This document shows positions 1 to 28,715 of a stretch of DNA of 64,000 bases, in pieces. The notes beneath the pieces are model-generated. The model worked only from the letters and a program-made list of their open reading frames with translations. It had not been told where the DNA came from and did no database searches. The stretch comes from Mytilus edulis (Eukaryota > Mollusca > Bivalvia > Mytilida > Mytilidae): NCBI RefSeq assembly GCF_963676685.1, contig NC_092346.1, forward strand, positions 42,653,289-42,717,288, read 5' to 3'. Each line of letters opens with the position of its first letter. Positions within the stretch are counted from its first letter, which is position 1. The translations under genes were made by a program, and so were the position numbers.

Positions 1-1526
1 AACAATAATTTATTAGGTTAAGTAATAACAAAACACATATAGTTGACTTGGTGAGCTTCCATAATACACATATGGTTTTATTTATCACCCTGTATACTTA
101 AGATTCATTAAAATTCATTGGATAATAATTTCTGTTGATTTCACGGTTGGCAGAGAATCACGAATTCTTATGTCCATCCAAGAAATTACAAATTTGCAAT
201 AAATTATTATGCAGCCTTTGGCCACACCACGAAAATCAAATATCCATGAAAATGAAGGTTTTTCTCGTTCCCCAAAAATTAGTACCCACAAAAATAAATT
301 AATTCACGGTTAATGAAACCTAAATCCAAGTTACTTGTTGAAAAACTAAAACAAATATATGTTATGCCACTAGCACTGTAATAGAACTACTTAACTCGAT
401 AAGTTTTGCTGTTGAGACACAAAACAAAAAAATGGGCAAAAAACTAACAAACAAATGAAATTTTATTATTACCATCTTACAACAATAGAAAATCTTGTAA
501 TTTTTAGAACAAAAAAATATAGTAATTAAAATTGAAAATGAAAATGGGGAATATGTCAAAGAGGCATGAAAATGAACGTCATACTAAACTCCATATGTTA
601 AATTTTTGTTTTTCAATAATTTTTTTGTACATTAATGAGGCCATAAGTTTTCTCATTTGAATTGTTTTACATTTGTCATTTCAGAGCCTTTCATAGCTGA
701 CTATGAGGTACGGGCATTGCTCATTGTTGAAGGTTGTACAGTAACTTATAGTTGTAAATTTCTGTGTCATTTGGTCCTCTGTGGAGAGTTGTCTTATTGG
801 CAATCATACCACATCTTCTTTTTTATATCCAAAACATTACCTATCTGTTTGAAATTCTTCAATAGTTAGGAAAGAAGACAATGTACTAGGCAGATCTACT
901 GTTCCTGTTTGTACCTGTAAAAGAATGGAATAACTATATTCTTATTTTAGTTTAAATGTAGTTGCATAGCTACTGACAAATAGAGTTGAAAATAAATTAC
1001 ACATAGTAAAAGAAATAGGGCATGGGTAAAATTTGTATTAAATTATATATTGATATATGGGTTGCCTCTCGTTAAAGCAGAAATAGAAGATAGATAAAAA
1101 GTAAAATAACAAAAATACTAAACTCCAATGGAATTCTGTATACAAACCATAGCAAATTTGAGCTTTCATCTGATTTCTGCATGGAATACTAAGGACTTTT
1201 GATAATTGTAAATTGTTGTACTAAAGTGTTTCTGTTTCTGCTTCAGTAAATAGTAAATGTCAAATTTGATGGTGGGGATTGATAAATAAATTTTGTATTA
1301 CGAAAGGGTAATTCCATTAGATTCATCATAATCAAAGACGTAAGGTACACTGTATCAGTTTAAAAAACACAAACTTATACTGGATTCCTATAGATAGATA
1401 ACTGAAGTTGAGTGCCTTTTTTTTTGAATGGTGTATGGCCAAATTGACCAGATATTTGACTCAAAATATCCTTTTTTAACTATAAGAAAGTACAAGCTTG
1501 ATTACAACATTTATATATACATGTAC
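1..1526. other. Non-coding, downstream intron of the NEPRO-like gene with a dispersed repeat
   Basis: AT-rich sequence with no supportable exon. A dispersed mussel repeat fills about 610-835. It carries 'GTTGTCTTATTGGCAATCAT' and 'ACCACATCTTCTTTTTTATA', and the same family recurs at 34.66, 36.70, 39.60 and, inverted, 51.36 kb. A short stretch near 1110-1135 (AAAAATACTAAACTCCAATG) resembles a piece of the repeat at 36.4 kb. Confidence 0.5.
610..835 (+). repeat. Dispersed repeat family A (GTTGTCTCATTGGCAATCATACC type)
   Basis: Contains 'GAATTGTTTTACATTTGTCA' followed by 'CATTGCTCATTGTTGAAGG' and 'GGCAATCATACCACATCTTC'. The same order of motifs is seen at 36690-36952, with shorter copies at 34655-34775 and 39595-39725. 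No coding capacity or target duplication could be defined. Confidence 0.7.
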
Positions 1527-4500
1527 CTGTGTTTGAGGAAAAACATCTAAGCATTTGTAAATTCCTTCATACCATCTCGCAGAATGAAGACCCAATGACT
1601 TCCCCAGTGCCCTAAAAATACAAATGTCAAATCAGTCGAAAGAGTATCCATTTACAAAAATAAAGGCAGAATTTTAATTAGGATCTCCTCTCAATGCCAA
1701 ACCTTATTTTAACTTAACTGCAAAACTTTTGGCTTGTATAATATAAAGATACTTTATTACACAAATTCAGTATACTGTTATTGACCTCAATAGTAATTAA
1801 ATGTGTGTTATGTCATGTATGACGTATATAAAGATTATATGTTTAATTTGGATCTATGATACATAGCATTAATCTGTCTGAAAGTTAAAGGTTTAATGGG
1901 GTGTAATTTTTTTCTTTAAAAAAGACCCAAACAAATCTAAATAAACCCAAATCTGTACCGGTAAATGAAGTTTATTTTTTTTTGTTTTCATCTGTAATTA
2001 ATCAATAAGTAGTTGACAATTTTCGGTGAAGCTTCAACCAATAAGTAAAATTGCAATCAAATGTATGTGTGTTATTTTCTAGTATATTGATTTTTAACTG
2101 AATTTATTAATGGTATATAACTTGTCATTTGATTTGATTATTTGTGATTTTAATGCCACTTTTGGGCTATTTCGTGGTGGCCAGTTTTTAATGGTGGAGG
2201 AAAGCCTGAGTGCCTGGTGAAAACCACCATTATCGATAGGTAACTGACAATCCTAGTCAAATAATATTGTAGTGCAGTGCACCTGCACAAGCAGGATTCA
2301 AACTTGCAACCTCAGTGTTGACTGGGTAGTAATAACAGTAGTATTTATTTAGACCACTCAGCCACAGATGCCCCCTACAACTTGTCAAATTTTTTCACCA
2401 GTGCAGTGGTTTCAATCATTTTGATTTTTACTCCTGTTTATTTAAGCAAGAGTTCATTCATTCTAGCCATAACTCCTATAAATGTGTGAGTTTTATGCTT
2501 CACAATACTTTTAAATAGTTACATTTTCTAACTATTTTCAGAATTTCTGAAGTCGGTCTACAACTTACCATATTCTGCTGACCATAGACAAGAAAACCAT
2601 GTTCTGTGGTATAAAGTTTCCAATGGATATATTCTGACTTATATATCTGGTAATAATTAAGGAGAAATATAGTATTTTCTAATCAATGATGAAAGGCAAC
2701 TATTATTTAGACAACTTTTCAGGTCACAAGAAGTTAAGAGCTTACTGCACTTAATTATTAAAATTTCATGAAAATCTTAGGTTTTGCATAAAATTGAGAT
2801 TTGAGATTGTGTATCAATATTCTGATTTTCTTCTTTTGGTTTATCAGTTTAATACTCTGACAAAACTTTTAACTTCAACAATCACAACAATACATTATGA
2901 TAAGTTTTTTTTTCTAATTTACACGAATTCTTTGCACACTTTAATACCATAGTTTCTTATTATATAAATTAAAATAAAAATGACCACTAAGAAAATTGTT
3001 TAATAATTTAAAAAATTATTTCATTTGTAAATGACTTATTTTTACTTACCGTTAATTCCTTTGTAAACAACTCAAACATGCATTTTTTTCTGAATCTAAA
3101 CACATTATAAAAGGATACACATATGTGTACTTGCAGTAATTGCACATTTGTGTCATCAGTCTGGCCAAGCACATCATTTGTCGCAATAAATAAACTATCA
3201 TCTGTTGTGCTGGTAGATATACTTCTCCAAGGTACAAATCACACCTAAAAAAGATGAGTGGAAACTTTTACTAGATCATCCTTTCTCAGAAACCCTAATA
3301 CATGATGATTTTCTACAAAAGCCACCAAAGATCTTCAGGCTTTTGTTACTGTTTACAACGATAACATTAAATAAAATACTGGTAGTATTATTTCAAATTC
3401 AAATGGTTTATAAAAAGCTTATCAATTTAGATAAGATCTGTGCCAAGGTTGATTTAAGGTAGATTCATGGTATACCGCCATCTTGGATTGAACAATCACA
3501 GTAAAAAATCGGTCTAGTTATTTGCCTAAATCTGCAAATTTGAAGACAGATTTGCAATTTATTGGTTAGACTGTTTAATAATATAAAGAAAACTTGGCAA
3601 TTTATTGTATAATCCAAAATATTTAAACAAATATAATTTTTCTTGCTTTTAGAATCATTTTTTTCAAACGAGCCATTTAAGGAGGTGGACCTAGGTTAAG
3701 GGAGATAACTCTTTAAATCAGTCAAGCGTTTGTAAAAGTCAAGTTCACCAATGTATTTTAAGCATTTACCTGATACAGATTTAAAATAATCTATGTAACC
3801 TAGAAGCTTAGAATATGTTTTTGAAAATGGTTGACACAAACGTACTGATGATTTTAAGAGTTATTTCCCTTAATCTAGGTCTACCACCTTAAGGGAAGAT
3901 AACTCTTTTAGTAAAAAATTTATACTGGACAGATAGGGAATTTTTTTCTTTTTACTTGTAGCAAGAAAACAAGTTCGGTGACACCATTTTTTCTTTTTAT
4001 TTTCTTAAAACATATTACAAAACCTATCTTTTCACAGTTTTTTTCAAAATTCTATCTCATAGATTTTTTTTTATGCACACAAATGTGTTTTCCCATGAAC
4101 AATCTAACCAAATTTAGGCAATTTTCAACGACTCATAGCTTGAAAAATAGCACGGTGACCCCTCCTTTTTATTATATATTTGAAAAGAGCATATTAAAAT
4201 CTTCATTCTGGCTAAGTTTAAGAAAATTCTGTCTCAAAAAATATTTACTTATGATCTACCTTAACATATGATAAATTTAACTTACGGTCCTCCAAATTGT
4301 CAAAGCAACCGTGAATGCTAATTAAGTTGTCAGAGTAGAGGGCCCACCAAGAGGTGATGCTTAAAAAATGTAGTTTAAGTCATCCCCAATAAATAATAAA
4401 GGAGGCAAAATATTAAAACTGCAACATAAAACCAGCAGTGGCTCTTCTCATGACTAAAACACATTAGCAGGGATCTTGTTTACAAAATAGATATTACCCT

Positions 4501-6261
4501 CAATTTAGAACTTGAAATGTCATCAAGGGACAGTGGTTTAGGAACTGATCACTGTAGCTAAAAGGGTAGGTTTTTTTTCATTGAAACATGTTCAAACCAA
4601 ACCTATAGTTATTGTGATTACTGCCTTATCTGAAGTCCTACATGCCTCTGGTGGACTATTAGTCCCCGAGGGTATCACCAGCCCAGTAGCCAGTATTTCG
4701 GTACTGGCATGAAAATACGAATTTTTGTGTTAAAATTTGCTGTTACAAAATGATAGAAATCATTATAAATTAAGGAATGTATCTCCCTCATGCAAAGCTC
4801 TGATTCCTTTCACGGATTTGGCTATACTTTTTGGACCTTTTGGATTATAGCTCTTCATCTTTTATATAAGCTTTGGATTTAAAATATTTTGGCCATGAGC
4901 ATCACTGAAGAGACATGTATTGTCGAAATGCGCATCTGGTGCAAGAAAATTGATACCGTTAATTTTATTAGGAAAGGTGCTGAGTATTCTTTGAACAAAT
5001 TGAGAACACGTATTCTTTTAAATTTTACCTAGATGAACAGGACACCTGTCAAATTTTACAAAATGTTCTCCACTGGTTGAAACAGGTTTAACTGTATTTA
5101 CTATTTCCTTACCCATCAAAATGGTCTTTAAGTTCTGCAACATATTCAAATAACTTCAAGTCTTTGTATCTGTTCAAACAAGTCTTAATCTGTAAAATAA
5201 AATAAATATAAGCATTCTCATAAACATCAAATATTTTTTTTCTGAATGACAGACCAACATAAAGTTACAAAAAGAAGTATTCAATTCTTAAACAAAACAG
5301 CAGACAAAAAAAAAACGCCATTTATTTATGTATATCTTACTCTTTTCAATCCCTGCATAGATTTTTCCCTTCTCCACTGACTGTTCATTTTATATACCAT
5401 TCTAGACAAAACATAACTCTCCATTGTTAGAGAGTCCTGCTTCTCTAAAATAGCTAAACTGTCTGATAACATCTCTTTCATAGCAGAAAATCCATCTATA
5501 AAATACACACATTATTATTCAAAACTATTTAAACACATTTTCATATACATTGTACTTCTAATCATGCTAATTTCTGAAATATTATATTTGAATGTTTAAA
5601 GAAATCAAAATCATATTTATATGAGAAAATATTTGAAACTCTAATGGAAATATGAATTTATAAATATATAGAAACATGAAACAACCAGCTATCAATCATT
5701 CTATGATATGAAATAATTATTTAAATTTAATACATATGTTTTTTTTTTAAATCAACATCTTCTCTTCAGACAGCAAATTTCATGTACATGGCATACCAGT
5801 ACATTTGCTTTCGTGCAAACTGATTTAAAACAGATCATCTGTTCATACTTTACTTTGAAGAAACTGAAAACAATTCAACTTTTTCAGGTAATTATTACAT
5901 CAGCCATAAACATTTATGCCTTCAATTTTCTTTCAAACAAAACCTGAGGATCTTCAAGGGTCTTTAACACAGAAATTAAACTGGAGCTTTGTCAACTGTC
6001 AGAAAAAATTACACAAACACACAAAGGCAACACAAAACAATAATTTTGCAATGAACACATGCAGATATATTGTTCAATTCTGAAAATTATTAAATACTTA
6101 GCATGCTTAGTGATCTAAATGAAATATTTTGACAAAATATAATTTTAAACATTTAAAGTTCAAACCTTCAACTTTTTTAATCAATAATGTCTTTATATAA
6201 CAAGTAGGAGGAGGTAACTCTGTCCTTTTCATGACTGGCTTCATCTTCTGACTTTGTATCA
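1527..6261 (-). CDS. NEPRO: NEPRO-like nucleolus and neural progenitor protein, partial (5 internal exons)
   Basis: Five minus-strand exons join in frame with GT/AG ends: 6261-6166, 5495-5341, 5189-5113, 3244-3131 and 1611-1527. The second and third encode a charged helical stretch (DGFSAMKEMLSDSLAILEKQ, then MESYVLSRMVYKMNSQWRRE, then IKTCLNRYKDLKLF). I match this to the N-terminal domain of NEPRO (an 'LSxLLYKxNNQxRxxK...LKxVxxCLKRL'-like pattern, from memory). The fourth exon (EVYLPAQQMIVYLLRQMMCL) and the fifth (GLHSARWYEGIYKCLDVF) fit the region that follows. Exon phases agree at every junction, which supports one transcript. In vertebrates NEPRO is a nucleolar protein linked to RNase P/MRP and to neural progenitor maintenance. 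The start exon was not found; the first listed exon needs one base from upstream. The C-terminal half should lie beyond the left edge. The exon set is fairly secure; the family name is a recalled similarity and less so. Confidence 0.5.
2152..2375 (-). mobile_element. tRNA-derived SINE (V-SINE/RUDI-like)
   Basis: Read on the minus strand, the 5' end has a tRNA-like head. An A box, TGGCTGAGTGG, is the complement of 2354-2364; a B box, GGTTGCAAGTTTGAATCC, is the complement of 2294-2311. A central body follows, with 'CAGGCTTTCCTCCACCAT' and 'AAAACTGGCCACCACG', resembling the conserved domain of mollusc V-type SINEs. The head is too diverged and oddly spaced for a functional tRNA gene. It sits in an intron of the NEPRO-like gene. 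The superfamily call is from memory. Confidence 0.65.
3677..3892. mobile_element. Palindromic MITE flanked by TTAA
   Basis: The left end TTAAGGAGGTGGACCTAGGT and the complement of the right end, TTAAGGTGGTAGACCTAGAT, form imperfect inverted repeats. They continue through 'AAGGGAGATAACTCT' for about 45-50 bp. TTAA occurs at both boundaries (3677-3680 and 3889-3892), as expected for piggyBac- or Kolobok-type insertion. About 208 bp lie between the TTAA sites and there is no ORF. It lies in a NEPRO-like intron. Confidence 0.7.
4640..4965 (+). repeat. Dispersed mussel repeat (GCATCACTGAAGAGACATG family)
   Basis: Non-coding block ending in 'GAGCATCACTGAAGAGACAT', 'GTATTGTCGAAATGCGCATC' and 'TGGTGCAAGAAAATTGATAC'. 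A diverged fragment (AACATCACTGAAGAGACATT) recurs at about 33967-34030. I recall this as an abundant bivalve repeat; its class is unknown. Confidence 0.55.
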
Positions 6262-8345
6262 CTGCAAATAAAAAACAAGATTTTTATTCAAATTCTGATC
6301 AATTGAATTCAAAATGTATTTCTGCTACGGTTTTAAACATTCATTGTCAAATGTTTGTGGTGAAATTTAGAAGATGAAAATTATAGTTTACTTCAATAAG
6401 AAAGAGAATTTCTTTGCATTTCATCACATTTCTTTTGGTAGATTGATCAACTGAGTGCATTTTACATGTGTCACCATTTCTAAGTGAAATTCAAATGAAA
6501 GCATCAAAAACAAATTTTTGTTTATTCTTCTTTTCTTATTTTATTTTGTCATGAAAACCTACAGATAATTATAAATTAAGGCATTTTTATTATTTTCACA
6601 ATGTTATTTTACATAAATATTTTGTACATGTACGAAAAAAAACCTAATCTGTGGTGTTATGGAGTTGATAACTTATTCATATGAATAGCTTAGGTATCAA
6701 AGATTGGAAAAAAAATCTGCATTTACCCTGTTCATTTAAGCCATATTTTAAGCAAGTAATAATGTATAATGTACATGATGTACAAAATTGGAGAATTTTC
6801 AATTATCTCTAGTAATGCATACTCAATAGATGATTTTTTACTGAAAAGTCTGAGACAGCAATATTAAGTATTCTAGCATCAAATGAGTCAATTCTGTACC
6901 TATACAAGATAAGCACTTGGTGAATTCACCACCAGATGTAATTATTTTAGCATTCCTGCTTGGTTAATCGGATGTTTTGCAAGTAATATTTTCCCTGTTC
7001 ATTTGCTGTTACAAATTTTTTTCTAAGTGATTGAGACTATGTTATTCATGTAAGGAATTTAGTAAGTTTTGTTCCAGATATTTTTAAACTTTAACAACAG
7101 ACCAGCATCAATATCATAGAGTAGAATGGGATCTACAAATCAAATGAAGAAATTATCAAGATGGGACCAAAAAATAGAGAATAATCATGTGAAAAATAGA
7201 TTAGAAAATTGATAATTGTGGACAAAACAAGATTTAATTTACTTAAAAGATTTACTTTACTTAAGTGTTTGTAGGCAAAACAGTGTATATGATTTACCAT
7301 TTTTGTTTTGTTTCTGCTTGCAGTTGTTTTTGTTCTTGTTTTTTTTTCTAGGGGTGAAGGTATTTTTTGGGGAAGATTTAAAATCAAAGTGCTTGAAAGC
7401 ATTGAGTGGTAAAGATTGCATTAATTTAACAGTTGGATGTAAAATTAAATAGTGTATCATCCACAGAGCATTGGTTATACATGTAGTTGATTCAGCTAAA
7501 ATTCTAGACAATGGGAGATAACACTAATTTTTAAAGATGACTTTTACAATGACATCATTTATATCTTTAGAACAGATATAAGATTCCTGCACCTTGTAAA
7601 AATTATGTAATTTTCTTGACAGATGTAACATCCTTTTGTGACTTGAATATCTGAGCTTACATTGATAAATTTCTGGAAAATGTTCATGGATAGGATATAT
7701 CGATGTATAGAAAGTTAAGATCAATGCACTATATTGTGTGTATCATATTGGTAGTGATAAGCTTTGGAAGATTTAAAAATCAATTCAGTAAAATAGGGTT
7801 TTGATTGCATTTCATGCAATCTTTACCCAACAAAATCATATAGTTGTAATAAAAATTGTCTTTTTGAGGTATTAATTTATAAAGATAAAAATGAAAAGTC
7901 TTCCTTTATTTTAATATAGTAGGTTATTTTAACAAATCCTACTTAAATTTTAACCAATATAAAAAAAGTTAACTGATTTTGACAAATCACGTTACCATGG
8001 TTACATTTTATAAAAAAATAACAGTAACTATAGTTATTTCAAACCTCTGATGAATCATGGTAAGGAATATTTTTAACAATTTGACACTCACGGTAGCCGA
8101 AAATGACAGTTTGACCCCTGACAGTAACAAGCATTCCTACCCTCATACATGTATGTACCTCTGGCTTTAATTAGGGGAAAAGACTAAAGGTAAATATGAT
8201 ACTACATGTAGGTGTGAAATACACCTCATCACTAATCTCGGTTGACCCAGCCGCTTGAATTTTTGACGCATACAACAATCACTTTTCCATTTTCGTAAGA
8301 TATTTTGTTTTATGACAACAAAATTTTACCGGAATCTGTGTGATA
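6262..8345. other. Non-coding AT-rich interval upstream of the NEPRO-like exons
   Basis: No reading frame here shows coding character with usable splice sites. Overlapping short ORFs on both strands at 7133-7511 are AT-rich chance frames. The missing first exon(s) of the NEPRO-like gene should lie in this interval or between the MULE-like element and ZFPL1. Confidence 0.4.
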
Positions 8346-8353
8346 TCCAGTAA

Positions 8354-9491
8354 GGGTACACGACAACTCGTACTTTCGGCAAGTCGTACTCAACCAACTC
8401 GTACCCTATTTTTTATCAACTCGTAACCATGTTTTATTTGATATTATTTATCAAGTTTATATGCATAGTTATTGTAACTTTCTTTCATATATCATTATAT
8501 AGCAAAATACAAATAAAAAAAAACAACTTTCATTGTTAATAAAATTCAATCATAATTGTTTTAAATAAGCTTATAAAATGCTAATCGTTATAATCATTAG
8601 TATTCCTTAGAATTGATTGTTTGAAATTGTTTGCACGGCAATTTATTTGATATGCACATTAAAACAATTATGAGTACACAATATGCTAATCAGTGGTCAT
8701 TAGTGGATAACATACCTACAAAAATAGAATGGATTTGTTAAAAGTAGAATAAACAGAGAGAAGTAAATGAAAACAAAAAATCGGTATAAGTGCGGCACTA
8801 TGAACATCAAAGGCCGTTGAGTTATACTTAAACAATCACCATCCTCACCGAAAAGAAAATGCATGGCTTAAACGTTGTAAAAACCAAGCTTAGAGAAAAA
8901 ATATATAAACTATGGTGAAATGTATGATCATCTTCAATTGCAATCATGGTTCGTCCACGTTGTAATGTATGCAAGAAGACTGTTACGATTCGACAAGATG
9001 CTCTTCAATGTGACACATGTGACAACTGGCAGCATCGTCTATGTGAAACTGGTAAGTTGATTTATGTTTTACTTGTTTGTAGAAATTAAGCCCACTACCT
9101 TAAACATTCTTTAACCATCGTAATTGTGCTGTGTATTTGCAAATAAACAAGGGCCCTTTCCTAAATGTTATCATATCTTTTATCTTTTTAAAATTGAAGT
9201 ATAATTGTGATTTTATATATATCCTTTTATGTAGTCAAATATATAACAGAAAAAAGTATTATGTTATATTCCACATGTTCCATGCAGACTTTCGATATAT
9301 AAATTGTGTATTTCAATAATATTTTCCCCTAATCCTGTTATTTGGTCCATGTTTGGGGCCAATAAGAGTATATATTTCAAAAAGCTGTATGGGTACGACT
9401 TAGAAGAAGTACGAGTTGGTAGAAGTACGAGTTGCCGAAAGTACGAGTTGGCTGAGTACGAGTTGCCGAAAGTACGAGTTGACATGTATCC
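8354..9491 (+). mobile_element. MULE-like DNA transposon, non-autonomous, with zinc-finger exon
   Basis: An 1138-bp element flanked by a perfect 8-bp target duplication, TCCAGTAA, at 8346-8353 and 9492-9499. The left end GGGTACACGACAACTCGTAC matches the complement of the right end, GGATACATGTCAACTCGTAC. The inverted similarity runs on through 'TTTCGGCAAGTCGTACTCA'. The decamer GTACGAGTTG is iterated at the right end. The inside is AT-rich with one short zinc-finger exon (8946-9051) and no transposase. An 8-9 bp duplication plus a CxxC zinc finger suggests a Mutator-like element; hAT elements also make 8-bp duplications, so the superfamily is inferred. Confidence 0.75.
8946..9051 (+). CDS. Zinc-finger exon inside the MULE-like element
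   Basis: ATG at 8946 opens a 35-codon exon ending at a GTAAGT donor (9052). The peptide starts MVRPRCNVCKKTVTIRQDAL and continues QCDTCDNWQHRLCET. Cys/His spacing C-x2-C ... C-x2-C-x4-H-x3-C resembles a PHD/FLYWCH-type zinc-binding module. From memory, such fingers are common in mollusc MULE-associated proteins. No downstream exon is visible within the element, so the unit may be a relic of a larger transposase gene or an internally deleted copy. Confidence 0.55.
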
Positions 9492-9984
9492 TCCAGTAAT
9501 GGCTGACAAATAGCGATAAGGTGTATTGAGAAAGCCTGGCAGTTTGGCATGTGTTCATCAATGGTTACAAATTTTTACTGTTTAAATTAAAACTTAAAGT
9601 AAAATAAAGTTCTCCTCTTTTGACAATATGCATGCCCATACTAGTTCAAATAATATGCCCATACTATAATTTACTGATGTGATGTCTGAGTGATAGTCCT
9701 TTATGATGGGCATGGTAACTATTTCTTTTAGCATTAATGAGTACTCTAGAGATAACTAATACACTAGTATGTACAATTTAGATTATAAGACAAGATTTAA
9801 CAATCTTACAGATCTTGCTTATCTACATGTACCTACAACTGTTACAGGTGTACTTTGTTTACAAAAACACACGTGGTCCGAAATTGTTTTTCATATTATT
9901 GTATATCCGAATTCATCGATTCTTTCTATTTTTTGCGATACGATCGAAGGCAAACCAAAAGAGAAAACGAACAGATCCACGTCG

Positions 9985-10000
9985 GTTAGCTTCCGGCAAA
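9985..10000. promoter_or_regulatory. ETS-type site in the probable ZFPL1 promoter
   Basis: GCTTCCGGCA (9989-9998) is a good ETS core in inverse orientation, about 65 bp before the ZFPL1 start codon in a locally GC-richer patch. ETS sites near the start are common in housekeeping promoters. Functional use is inferred. Confidence 0.3.
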
Positions 10001-10030
10001 CATTTCAGACAAGTTAGAAGAATAATCTGA

Positions 10031-26316
<16,286 letters not shown>

Positions 26317-27045
26317 TATATTATTTGAATTATTTATATGGTTTTTTTCTGTATCGGAACACAGATGCTTGGTACTTAGACCTCCCTTTTTTGGTGTCTA
26401 AACTTGTTTTTAGTAAATATTTTTTTTAAATCGTTTTCCCTGTTTTAATGTGTTCTTGCTCTTTCCAATACAGTATTACAAGAATATTAATGAAATAATA
26501 AGAATATTAAGAAAAAGCAAAATACAATCACTTCTGTAGTTGTTTTGTCATATGGGTAAGAGTACAAAAACATATTTAAAAAAAAGTAAAGTAAAAATGT
26601 AAAGAAGATTTACTGAACAATAATAAATACAGGAAAAAGGGGGGTCTTAGCACCAAGCACCTTTGATTGAATGTTATACATGTTAACCTGTTATAATTGT
26701 GGTGCATATTTATGGTCACTTATTAAGATGCTTTGTTACTAGATTATGATGGAGGTTGTACTTTTCATAAAGATATACAAACAGAAAATGTAATCAAAAC
26801 TGGGAATATAAATACAGGTTATGAAATACAGCTGAAATTTTCAAGATATATATCAACCTTTCATTTTTTATATTCAAATCAAAAGCATGATGTGTATATA
26901 GAGATAGGAATAGGGTAAGTCAAATAAATGTGCCTGACTGATTCATTTCCTTGTTATTTTGAAAGTAAATAAAATTGCTGGTGGACCATTTACTGCTTCC
27001 ACAAGAAAAATATGCATGAAGGTGATGGATCTCTGAACTTTGTGC

Positions 27046-27441
27046 TTAAGGATGTTCGCTACTCTGTTTCAAAATAACAAGCTTTTTATAAGACTTTTAT
27101 GAATTGATAGTTTATAAATTAAAGAACTTAAAAAGTAGATAAAAATTAAGGGTCAGTGTGCTTGTTTTTGAGATATAATCCATTTAAAATTAATAAGGAA
27201 ATTATTCTATCTAGATTTTTATCATTTAACATTGGCACCTTTTTTCTTTCAAAAACAATGAAAAATAACAAGGATTTATTAAGATTTTCAAATATGGAGT
27301 TTAAAACTATCTGTAATAAAAATTATGAAAAGAAAAGTAGGGGTTAGTGGGCAACATTTGTGAATGGCACTATATGGATAAAAGCAGAGGATTCTGAAAA
27401 TCTGGCAAAACTTCAAAAACCAGAGGAGCAACCATCCTTAA
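27046..27441. mobile_element. TTAA-flanked inverted-repeat element
   Basis: Left end TTAAGGATGTTCGCTAC; complement of the right end TTAAGGATGGTTGCTCCT. TTAA at 27046-27049 and 27438-27441. It encloses about 390 bp of AT-rich DNA with no transposase. Similar in layout to the element at 3677-3892 but a different family. Confidence 0.6.
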
Positions 27442-28401
27442 AAAAATTTGTATTTCCTTGAACTTCAGAGCTTAACAGCATCTGTTTAACTATTAACTTT
27501 TGATCTTAACAAAATCAACTTTATTGTGAACTTTTTAGTTGAACAGAATGCTTCACTGGGAACTTTGGAGATTGTTTTGTGAATGTAGGGCGAAATAGGC
27601 TATTTTTAGGACACATACTGTTTAAATGCATAAGCATATATAATTGCAACTTTGATTGTAACATCAATAATATTTAACATTCATTATATATTGGTCACAT
27701 ACCTTACAAAACATTGCCTCATGATATTTCATTATCTTTTTTAAAATGTCTATGAACAAAAAGCTTTCAGTTATAAAACAAGTTATCAAGACAGTTATCT
27801 CAGACAAGATGTTATCAGTGGTTATGTTGGCAAATTGGTGGAAATGAAATTTTAAGTAGCTGATGTTAAGATTTTATTCTGATGGAGCAAAAAGTGTAAA
27901 TGTCTAACAAATGAAAAAAAACCATTTCAATATATTATATATATATATATTTATCACTGCTTATGCTCTACTAAAAGACTTATCAGTTGTGAATTGAAAA
28001 TTGATAGATAACTTTCTATCTATAATCTTTTCATTGTACCTTTGTTTTTTTGGTTTTATATCTGATTGCAAGATTAAGGGTATTTAAAATAATTGTTCAC
28101 AAATAAAAGATCGATTTTTTATTTAAAATCTATGTTATCTGTGTTTATCTGTACTTTTCAAGCGTTTCTAATTTGATTATCTGCAGAAATAAAAGTTAAG
28201 TATGTTTTGTTCTTTCATTAACGACTGATAATTGGTGTCAGACGAAATGTTTTTGTAAAGAATCAAGTTATTTATAATGAATTTTTGTAGAGTGGTAGCT
28301 ATTTTCAAAATTATAAAACTGCATGGCATGTCATGATAATATCTGTTTTGTAGATCATTATAGAAAATATTACATTCATTTGCACATAGCAAACAGAACA
28401 G

Positions 28402-28545
28402 TAAATTAGTTTTTGGAGGAAATTTCTATTTGAGAGTAAATTTAGTTTTTGGAGGAAATTTCTATGTGAGAGTAAATTTAGTTTTTGGAGGAAATTTCTA
28501 TGTGAGAGTAAATTTAGTTTTTGGAGGAAATTTCTATGTGAGAGT
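28402..28545 (+). repeat. 36-bp tandem repeat, four copies
   Basis: Unit AGTAAATTTAGTTTTTGGAG + GAAATTTCTATGTGAG repeated about four times with nearly perfect identity; only the first copy differs (TATTTGAG). Confidence 0.9.
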
Positions 28546-28604
28546 CACAAGTCTATAAAATTTGGATTTTGTCTAGATTGTGGTCTTCAACTTCATACTT
28601 GATT

Positions 28605-28715
28605 TGGCCTGTTTAACATTTTTTATTCAAGCTTCAATGATGAGTTTTTTGTAGACGAAACGTGCGTCTTGCACAAATATAAAATTTCAATCCTGGTATC
28701 TATGATGAGTTTAAA
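28605..28715 (+). repeat. Dispersed mussel repeat (GACGAAACG..GCGTCTTGC family)
   Basis: Contains 'GATGAGTTTTTTGTAGACGA', 'AACGTGCGTCTTGCACAAAT' and 'ATCCTGGTATCTATGATGAG', a block I recall as very abundant in bivalve genomes. Non-coding. Confidence 0.5.

Noticed and set aside
2290..2375. Possible tRNA gene on the minus strand
   Set aside because: A and B boxes are present but the cloverleaf does not form convincingly, and a SINE body follows directly.
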